NCBI RefSeq assembly: GCF_017654505.1 | Contig: NC_054569.1 | Location: 5,432,608 to 5,496,607 of the forward strand | DNA: 64,000 nt | Reading direction: 5' to 3' | Source of the DNA: Polyodon spathula | Lineage: Eukaryota > Chordata > Actinopteri > Acipenseriformes > Polyodontidae | Shown here: piece by piece, positions 55,621 through 64,000 of the stretch | Numbering within the stretch: the first letter of the stretch is position 1 | How the letters are laid out: each line of letters opens with the position of its first letter | Made by a program: the position numbers and the translations under genes | The notes under the pieces: model-generated | Databases searched by the model: none | What the model saw: the letters and a program-made list of their open reading frames with translations, nothing else | Told to the model about the DNA's origin: nothing

Positions 55621-56029
55621 TTTCAGCTTGTTTGTTATCAGAAAAACACAGGCGGCTGTTTGACTTTGAGCTGCTGCTGTGTTTCCCCAATGTCCTCTGT
55701 TTTTTGATTAAAGCAATTCAAGATGCAATTTCTCCTTTCTGCTTCTAAACTGCTCTGTACTTTTCCACGCCTGTACTTCTCCCACTCGCTGTCGCTGGGA
55801 AGACTGCCTCGTTTAACTGCGTTGTTCTGCTGTGCTGTTGGCTCCTCCCCTCCGATTTCATCTGTACAGTATTCATATAATGCAAAGAAAATAATATTAA
55901 TAAAATGTTGTTCACAATTAAGTGTCACTTGCGGTTTTCTGAAAGGTTAAAGTGCATTATATTTTCCCATTTATTTTAAACATCGTCAGTTGGCTAACCC
56001 TGTCTTTCATGGATTGACGTTCTATGTCA

Positions 56030-56200
56030 GGGTCTGGAATCAACTCCCCAGTAATGTTGTTGAAGCTGACACCCTGGGATCCTTCAAGAAGCTGCTTGAT
56101 GAGATTCTGGGATCAATAAGCTACTAACAACCAAACGAGCAAGATGGGCCGAATGGCCTCCTCTCGTTTGTAAACTTTCTTATGTTCTTATGTTCTTATG
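56030..56200 (+). mobile_element. CR1-like LINE copy 6, 3' stub
   Basis: Only the last 170 bp of the family are present (GGGTCTGGAATCAACTCC to TTCTTATGTTCTTATG), in plus orientation, about 170 bp from the 5' end of copy 5. Such extreme 5' truncation is typical of CR1. Confidence 0.93.
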
Positions 56201-56714
56201 TGAAGAAATATGTTATACTCTTCGACTAAAGACATTACACTGCCGTTTCCTTTCGCATGTGGTAAGTATGTGTCCATTTCTGATTTTCAGGAAGCACCAC
56301 ACCCTGGAATAGAATACAAAGGGAGGGTGGAATATCCTTTCTGCTGTCAGACCTTGTTGAGTAAGACGTGGTTTCTTTTTCACATTGATCCAGGTTGTAA
56401 ACCTGTTCATTGTGACACCTGTGCCTGAACCTCTTGTGATTGTGTGTATTTATTAATTCTGCAATGTTAGTATATGTTTGGGCTCGTCTTTGAAACCACT
56501 GTAACGTATTTAGTCCATTGTCATGCTTCGCAATTTAGAGAGAGTTGAGATTTTAAACTTTGCAAAGCCTATCTTTCATATATTCAGCCATTTTTGGAGC
56601 TCCTTTAATGGGATAGGTGACCATGAAATGTTATGTGTGTTCCTGGTAAACTGGAGCAGTTAAATCATTTATTTACACATTCTCAGAACACCATTGTAAT
56701 AAAGCGTTTTAATA
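56201..56714. other. Unique AT-rich sequence before the satellite
   Basis: A short ORF at 56210-56428 contains TGTAAACCTGTTCATTGTGACAC but no recognisable domain. Nothing else was seen. Confidence 0.4.
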
Positions 56715-59700
56715 AGTGTGAGCGCCGCTCTGATAACGTGCCAGTGTGAGCGCTCTGATAATGTGCCAGTGTGAGCGCCGCTCTGATAACGTGCCAGTGT
56801 GAGCGCCGCTCTGATAACGTGCCAGTGTGAGCGCCGCTCTGATAACGTGCCAGTGTGAGCGCCGCTCTGATAACGTGCCAGTGTGAGCGCCGCTCTGATA
56901 ACGTGCCAGCGTGAGCGCCGCTCTGATAACGTGCCAGTGTGAGCGCCGCTCTGATAACGTGCCAGTGTGAGCGCCGATAACTCTGATAAACGTGCCAGTG
57001 TGAGCGCCGCTCTGATAACGTGCCAGTGTGAGCGCCGCTCTGATAACGTGCCAGTGTGAGCGCCGCTCTGATAACGTGCCAGTGTGAGCGCCGCTCTGAT
57101 AACGTGCCAGTGTGAGCGCCGCTCTGATAACGTGCCAGTGTGAGCGCCGCTCTGATAACGTGCCAGTGTGAGCGCCGCTCTGATAACGTGCCAGTGTGAG
57201 CGCTCTGATAACGTGCCAGCGTGAGCGCCGATAACGTGCTGATAACGTGCCAGTGTGAGCGCCGATAACGTGCTGATAACGTGCCAGTGTGAGCGCTCTG
57301 ATAACGTGCCAGTGTGAGCGCCGCTCTGATAACGTGCCAGTGTGAGCGCCGCTCTGATAACGTGCCAGTGTGAGCGCCGCTCTGATAACGTGCCAGTGTG
57401 AGCGCCGCTCTGATAACGTGCCAGTGTGAGCGCCGCTCTGATAACGTGCCAGTGTGAGCGCCGCTCTGATAACGTGCCAGTGTGAGCGCCGCTCTGATAA
57501 CGTGCCAGTGTGAGCGCCGCTCTGATAACGTGCCAGTGTGAGCGCCGCTCTGATAACGTGCCAGTGTGAGCGCTCTGATAACGTGCCAGTGTGAGCGCCG
57601 CTCTGATAACGTGCCAGTGTGAGCGCCGCTCTGATAACGTGCCAGTGTGAGCGCCGCTCTGATAACGTGCCAGTGTGAGCGCCGCTCTGATAACGTGCCA
57701 GTGTGAGCGCTCTGATAACGTGCCAGTGTGAGCGCCGCTCTGATAACGTGCCAGTGTGAGCGCCGCGTCTGATAACGTGCCAGTGTGAGCGCCGCTGATA
57801 ACGTGCCAGTGTGAGCGCCGCTCTGATAACGTGCCAGTGTGAGCGCCGCTCTGATAACGTGCCAGTGTGAGCGCCGCTCTGATAACGTGCCAGTGTGAGC
57901 GCCGCTCTGATAACGTGCCAGTGTGAGCGCCGCTCTGATAACGTGCCAGTGTGAGCGCCGCTCTGATAACGTGCCAGTGTGAGCGCCGCTCTGATAACGT
58001 GCCAGTGTGAGCGCCGCTCTGATAACGTGCCAGTGTGAGCGCCGCTCTGATAACGTGCCAGTGTGAGCGCCGCTCTGATAACGTGCCAGTGTGAGCGCCG
58101 CTCTGATAACGTGCCAGTGTGAGCGCCGCTCTGATAACGTGCCAGTGTGAGCGCCGCTCTGATAACGTGCCAGTGTGAGCGCCGCTCTGATAACGTGCCA
58201 GTGTGAGCGCCGCTCTGATAACGTGCCAGTGTGAGCGCCGCTCTGATAACGTGCCAGTGTGAGCGCTCTGATAACGTGCCAGCGTGAGCGCTCTGATAAC
58301 GTGCCAGTGTGAGCGCCGCTCTGATAACGTGCCAGCTGTGAGCGCCGCTCTGATAACGTGCCAGTGTGAGCGCCGCTCTGATAACGTGCCAGTGTGAGCG
58401 CCGCTCTGATAACGTGCCAGTGTGAGCGCTCTGATAACGTGCCAGTGTGAGCGCTCTGATAACGTGCCAGTGTGAGCGCCGCTCTGATAACGTGCCAGTG
58501 TGAGCGCCGCTCTGATAACGTGCCAGTGTGAGCGCCGCTCTGATAACGTGCCAGTGTGAGCGCCGCTCTGATAACGTGCCAGTGTGAGCGCCGCTCTGAT
58601 AACGTGCCAGTGTGAGCGCCGCTCTGATAACGTGCCAGTGTGAGCGCCGCTCTGATAACGTGCCAGTGTGAGCGCCGCTCTGATAACGTGCCAGTGTGAG
58701 CGCCGCTCTGATAACGTGCCAGTGTGAGCGCTCTGATAACGTGCCAGTGTGAGCGCCGCTCTGATAACGTGCCAGTGTGAGCGCTCTGATAACGTGATAA
58801 CGTGCCAGTGTGAGCGCTCTGATAACGTGCCAGTGTGAGCGCCGCTCTGATAACGTGCCAGTGTGAGCGCCGCTCTGATAACGTGCCAGTGTGAGCGCCG
58901 CTCTGATAACGTGCCAGTGTGAGCGCTCTGATAACGTGCCAGTGTGAGCGCCGCTCTGATAACGTGCCAGTGTGAGCGCTCTGATAACGTGCCAGTGTGA
59001 GCGCCGCTCTGATAACGTGCCAGTGTGAGCGCCGCTCTGATAACGTGCCAGTGTGAGCGCCGCTCTGATAACGTGCCAGTGTGAGCGCCGCTCTGATAAC
59101 GTGCCAGTGTGAGCGCCGCTCTGATAACGTGCCAGTGTGAGCGCCGCTCTGATAACGTGCCAGTGTGAGCGCCGCTCTGATAACGTGCCAGTGTGAGCGC
59201 CGCTCTGATAACGTGCCAGTGTGAGCGCCGCTCTGATAACGTGCCAGTGTGAGCGCTCTGATAACGTGCCAGTGTGAGCGCCGCTCTGATAACGTGCCAG
59301 TGTGAGCGCCGCTCTGATAACGTGCCAGTGTGAGCGCCGCTCTGATAACGTGCCAGTGTGAGCGTGAGCGCCGCTCTGATAACGTGCCAGTGTGAGCGCC
59401 GCTCTGATAACGTGCCAGTGTGAGCGCCGCTCTGATAACGTGCCAGTGTGAGCGCCGCTCTGATAACGTGCCAGTGTGAGCGCCGCTCTGATAACGTGCC
59501 AGTGTGAGCGCCGCTCTGATAACGTGCCAGTGTGAGCGCCGCTCTGATAACGTGCCAGTGTGAGCGCCGCTCTGATAACGTGCCAGTGTGAGCGCCGCTC
59601 TGATAACGTGCCAGTGTGAGCGCTCTGATAACGTGCCAGTGTGATCTGATAACGTGCCAGTGTGAGCGCCGCGATAACGTGCCAGTGTGAGCGCCGCTCT

Positions 59701-62700
59701 GATAACGTGCCAGTGTGAGCGCCGCTCTGATAACGTGCCAGTGTGAGCGCCGCTCTGATAACGTGCCAGTGTGAGCGCCGCTCTGATAACGTGCCAGTGT
59801 GAGCGCCGCTCTGATAACGTGCCAGTGTGAGCGCTCTGATAACGTGCCAGTGTGAGCGCCGCTCTGATAACGTGCCAGTGTGAGCGCCGCTCTGATAACG
59901 TGCCAGTGTGAGCGCCGCTCTGATAACGTGCCAGTGTGAGCGCCGCTCTGATAACGTGCCAGTGTGAGCGCCGCTCTGATAACGTGCCAGTGTGAGCGCC
60001 GCTCTGATAACGTGCCAGTGTGAGCGCCTGATAACGTCTGATAACGTGCCAGTGTGAGCGCCGCTCTGATAACGTGCCAGTGTGAGCGCCGCTCTGATAA
60101 CGTGCCAGTGTGAGCGCCGCTCTGATAACGTGCCAGTGTGAGCGCCGCTCTGATAACGTGCCAGTGTGAGCGCTCTGATAACGTGCCAGTGTGAGCGCCG
60201 CTCTGATAACGTGCCAGTGTGAGCGCCGCTCTGATAACGTGCCAGTGTGAGCGCCGCTCTGATAACGTGCCAGTGTGAGCGCCGCTCTGATAACGTGCCA
60301 GTGTGAGCGCCGCTCTGATAACGTGCCAGTGTGAGCGCCGCTGATAACGTGATAACGTGCCAGTGTGAGCGCTCTGATAACGTGCCAGTGTGAGCGCCGC
60401 TCTGATAACGTGCCAGTGTGAGCGCTCTGATAACGTGCCAGTGTGAGCGCCGCTCTGATAACGTGCCAGTGTGAGCGCCTGATAACGTGCCAGTGTGAGC
60501 GCCGCTCTGATAACGTGCCAGTGTGAGCGCCGCTCTGATAACGTGCCAGTGTGAGCGCCTGATAACGTGCCAGTGTGAGCGCCGCTCTGATAACGTGCCA
60601 GTGTGAGCGCCTGATAACGTCTGATAAACGTGCCAGTGTGAGCGCCGCTCTGATAACGTGCCAGTGTGAGCGCCGCTCTGATAACGTGCCAGTGTGAGCG
60701 CCGCTCTGATAACGTGCCAGTGTGAGCGCCGCTCTGATAACGTGCCAGTGTGAGCGCCGCTCTGATAACGTGCCAGTGTGAGCGCCGCTCTGATAACGTG
60801 CCAGTGTGAGCGCCGCTCTGATAACGTGCCAGTGTGAGCGCTCTGATAACGTGCCAGTGTGAGCGCCGCTCTGATAACGTGCCAGTGTGAGCGCCGCGTC
60901 TGATAAACGTGCCAGTGTGAGCGCCGCTCTGATAACGTGCCAGTGTGAGCGCCGCTCTGATAACGTGCCAGTGTGAGCGCCGCTCTGATAAACGTGCCAG
61001 TGTGAGCGCCGCTCTGATAACGTGCCAGTGTGAGCGCCGCTCTGATAACGTGCCAGTGTGAGCGCCGCTCTGATAACGTGCCAGTGTGAGCGCCGCTCTG
61101 ATAACGTGCCAGTGTGAGCGCCTGATAACGTGCTGATATAACGTGCCAGTGTGAGCGCCGCTCTGATAACGTGCCAGTGTGAGCGCTCTGATAACGTGCC
61201 AGTGTGAGCGCCGCTCTGATAACGTGCCAGTGTGAGCGCCGCTCTGATAAAGTGCCAGTGTGAGCGCCGCTCTGATAACGTGCCAGTGTGAGCGCCGCTC
61301 TGATAACGTGCCAGTGTGAGCGCCGCTCTGATAACGTGCCAGTGTGAGCGCCGCTCTGATAACGTGCCAGTGTGAGCGCCGCTCTGATAACGTGCCAGTG
61401 TGAGCGCCGCTCTGATAACGTGCCAGTGTGAGCGCCGCTCTGATAACGTGCCAGTGTGAGCGCTCTGATAACGTGCCAGTGTGAGCGCCGCTCTGATAAC
61501 GTGCCAGTGTGAGCGCCGCTCTGATAACGTGCCAGTGTGAGCGCCGCTCTGATAACGTGCCAGTGTGAGCGCCGCTCTGATAACGTGCCAGTGTGAGCGC
61601 CGCTCTGATAACGTGCCAGTGTGAGCGCCGCTCTGATAACGTGCCAGTGTGAGCGCCGCTCTGATAACGTGCCAGTGTGAGCGCCGCTCTGATAACGTGC
61701 CAGTGTGAGCGCCGCTCTGATAACGTGCCAGTGTGAGCGCCGCTCTGATAACGTGCCAGTGTGAGCGCCGCTCTGATAACGTGCCAGTGTGAGCGCCGCT
61801 CTGATAACGTGCCAGTGTGAGCGCCGCTCTGATAACGTGCCAGTGTGAGCGCCGCTCTGATAACGTGCCAGTGTGAGCGCTCTGATAACGTGCCAGTGTG
61901 AGCGCCGCTCTGATAACGTGCCAGTGTGAGCGCGCTCTGATAACGTCTGATAACGTGCCAGTGTGAGCGCTGATAACGTGCCAGTGTGAGCGCCGCTCTG
62001 ATAACGTGCCAGTGTGAGCGCTCTGATAACGTGCCAGTGAGCGCCGCTCTGATAACGTGCCAGTGTGAGCGCCGCTCTGATAACGTGCCAGCGTGAGCGC
62101 CGCTCTGATAACGTGCCAGTGTGAGCGCCGCTCTGATAACGTGAGCGCCGCTCTGATAACGTGCCAGTGTGAGCGCCGCTCTGATAACGTGCCAGTGTGA
62201 GCGCTCTGATAACGTGCCAGCGTGAGCGCTCTGATAACGTGCCAGTGTGAGCGCCGCTCTGATAACGTGCCAGTGTGAGCGCCGCTCTGATAACGTGCCA
62301 GTGTGAGCGCCGCTCTGATAACGTGCCAGTGTGAGCGCCGCTCTGATAACGTGCCAGTGTGAGCGCCGCTCTGATAACGTGCCAGTGTGAGCGCCGCTCT
62401 GATAACGTGCCAGTGTGAGCGCCGCTCTGATAACGTGCCAGTGTGAGCGCCGCTCTGATAACGTGCCAGTGTGAGCGCCGCTCTGATAACGTGCCAGTGT
62501 GAGCGCCGCTCTGATAACGTGCCAGTGTGAGCGCCGCTCTGATAACGTGCCAGTGTGAGCGCCGCTCTGATAACGTGCCAGTGTGAGCGCCGCTCTGATA
62601 ACGTGCCAGTGTGAGCGCCGCTCTGATAACGTGCCAGTGTGAGCGCCGCTCTGATAACGTGCCAGTGTGAGCGCCGCTCTGATAACGTGCCAGTGTGAGC

Positions 62701-64000
62701 GCCGCTCTGATAACGTGCCAGTGTGAGCGCCGCTCTGATAACGTGCCAGTGTGAGCGCCGCTCTGATAACGTGCCAGTGTGAGCGCTCTGATAACGTGCC
62801 AGTGTGAGCGCCGCTCTGATAACGTGCCAGTGTGAGCGCCGCTCTGATAACGTGCCAGTGTGAGCGCCGCTCTGATAACGTGCCAGTGTGAGCGCCGCTC
62901 TGATAACGTGCCAGTGTGAGCGCCGCTCTGATAACGTGCCAGTGTGAGCGCTCTGATAACGTGCCAGTGTGAGCGCCGCTCTGATAACGTGCCAGTGTGA
63001 GCGCCGCTCTGATAACGTGCCAGTGTGAGCGCGCTCTGATAACGTGCCAGTGTGAGCGCCGCTCTGATAACGTGCCAGTGTGAGCGCTCTGATAACGTGC
63101 CAGTGTGAGCGCGCTCTGATAACGTGCCAGTGTGAGCGCCGCTCTGATAACGTGCCAGTGTGAGCGCCGCTCTGATAACGTGCCAGTGTGAGCGCCGCTC
63201 TGATAACGTGCCAGTGTGAGCGCCGCTCTGATAACGTGCCAGTGTGAGCGCCGCTCTGATAACGTGCCAGTGTGAGCGCCGCTCTGATAACGTGCCAGTG
63301 TGAGCGCCGCTCTGATAACGTGCCAGTGTGAGCGCGATAACGTGCCTGTGAGCGCCGCTCTGATAACGTGCCAGTGTGAGCGCCGCTCTGATAACGTGCC
63401 AGTGTGAGCGCCGCTCTGATAACGTGCCAGTGTGAGCGCCGCTCTGATAACGTGCCAGTGTGAGCGCTCTGATAACGTGCCAGTGTGAGCGCCGCTCTGA
63501 TAACGTGCCAGTGTGAGCGCCGCTCTGATAACGTGCCAGTGTGAGCGCCGCTCTGATAACGTGCCAGTGTGAGCGCCGCTCTGATAACGTGCCAGTGTGA
63601 GCGCCGCTCTGATAACGTGCCAGTGTGAGCGCCGCTCTGATAACGTGCCAGTGTGAGCGCCGCTCTGATAACGTGCCAGTGTGAGCGCCGCTCTGATAAC
63701 GTGCCAGTGTGAGCGCCGCTCTGATAACGTGCCAGTGTGAGCGCCGCTCTGATAACGTGCCAGTGTGAGCGCCGCTCTGATAACGTGCCAGTGTGAGCGC
63801 CGCTCTGATAACGTGCCAGTGTGAGCGCCGCTCTGATAACGTGCCAGTGTGAGCGCCGCTCTGATAACGTGCCAGTGTGAGCGCCGCTCTGATAACGTGC
63901 CAGTGTGAGCGCCGCTCTGATAACGTGCCAGTGTGAGCGCCGCTCTGATAACGTGCCAGTGTGAGCGCCGCTCTGATAACGTGCCAGTGTGAGCGCCGCT
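56715..64000. repeat. 28-bp satellite array, over 7.2 kb, continues past window end
   Basis: The unit is 28 bp, GTGCCAGTGTGAGCGCCGCT plus CTGATAAC, with about 260 units. A 25-bp subtype lacks CCG (GTGAGCGCTCTGATAAC), and rarer forms have fused or partial units (for example CGATAACGTGCTGATAACGT, CCTGATAACGTCTGATAAAC). Each full unit has three CpG. The array starts abruptly after AATAAAGCGTTTTAATAA and shows no end. Confidence 0.99.

Larger units (their letters stand above)
52026..55860 (-). mobile_element. CR1-like LINE copy 5, nearly full length
   Basis: Runs on the minus strand from a 5' region near 55860 (end not certain) through ORF1 and ORF2 to the 3' end with AGAACATAAGAA repeats (52026). 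ORF1 has one in-frame stop and ORF2 one single-base frameshift. It is very similar to copies 1-4, so the family was active recently. It is the best template in the window for the element's structure. Confidence 0.93.

Noticed and set aside
56715..64000. Direct repeats at regular spacing, CRISPR-like at first sight
   Set aside because: The 28-bp units are contiguous with no unique spacers, and the genome is eukaryotic. It is a satellite.

Overview
This is a vertebrate nuclear sequence, most likely from a ray-finned fish. It has spliced genes, minisatellites inside introns, CR1-type LINEs, tRNA-derived SINEs, solo LTRs and MITEs, and nothing prokaryotic. The LINE family and its AACATAAGAA-type 3' tail resemble repeats I associate with non-teleost fish such as sturgeon and paddlefish. 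That placement is inference from memory, not a database result. Two runs of exactly 500 N (20348-20847 and 50883-51382) are scaffold gaps of arbitrary size.

Three host loci can be supported. (1) A plus-strand gene of unknown function runs from a CpG-rich first exon near 5.0-5.15 kb, through coding exons at 8622-8777, 10745-10869, 12103-12203, an optional 13459-13554, and a large acidic exon from 18674 that ends in the first gap. The splice phases agree across all junctions. Each large intron carries its own tandem array. (2) A plus-strand phytanoyl-CoA dioxygenase (PhyH) family locus at 24.7-28.25 kb is broken by frameshifts, stops, a lost splice donor and LINE insertions. (3) A minus-strand arginine ecto-ADP-ribosyltransferase gene at 40298-43161 has three intact coding exons (280 codons), a signal peptide, the R-S-EXE catalytic residues and a TATA-type promoter near 44.33 kb.

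Most of the rest is repeat. Six stretches of one CR1-like LINE family are present: window start to 2118 (-), 22418-24071 (+), an outer copy at 28253-29333 plus 33088-33191 (+) split by an inner copy at 29334-33087 (-), a nearly full-length copy at 52026 to about 55860 (-), and a 3' stub at 56030-56200 (+). There are two solo LTRs with 5-bp target duplications (36986-37403 and 39500-40215), an LTR-like element at 33234-33794, several inverted-repeat MITEs, and SINEs. Twelve tandem arrays have units of 39, 42, 55, 50, 93, 63, 40, 65, 57, 101, 42 and 28 bp. The last is a satellite longer than 7.2 kb that runs off the window end.

The points most worth a second look are: a cassette exon flanked by duplicated splice sites; a minisatellite that grew out of a MITE, with its apparent parent element 2.3 kb away; the layered decay of the PhyH locus, including an in-frame PhyH-reverse transcriptase ORF; a mosaic GC-rich corruption inside one LINE; and indel-rich copies of both array flanks inside the 101-bp array, which look like assembly error. 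I found no convincing new multi-gene system.
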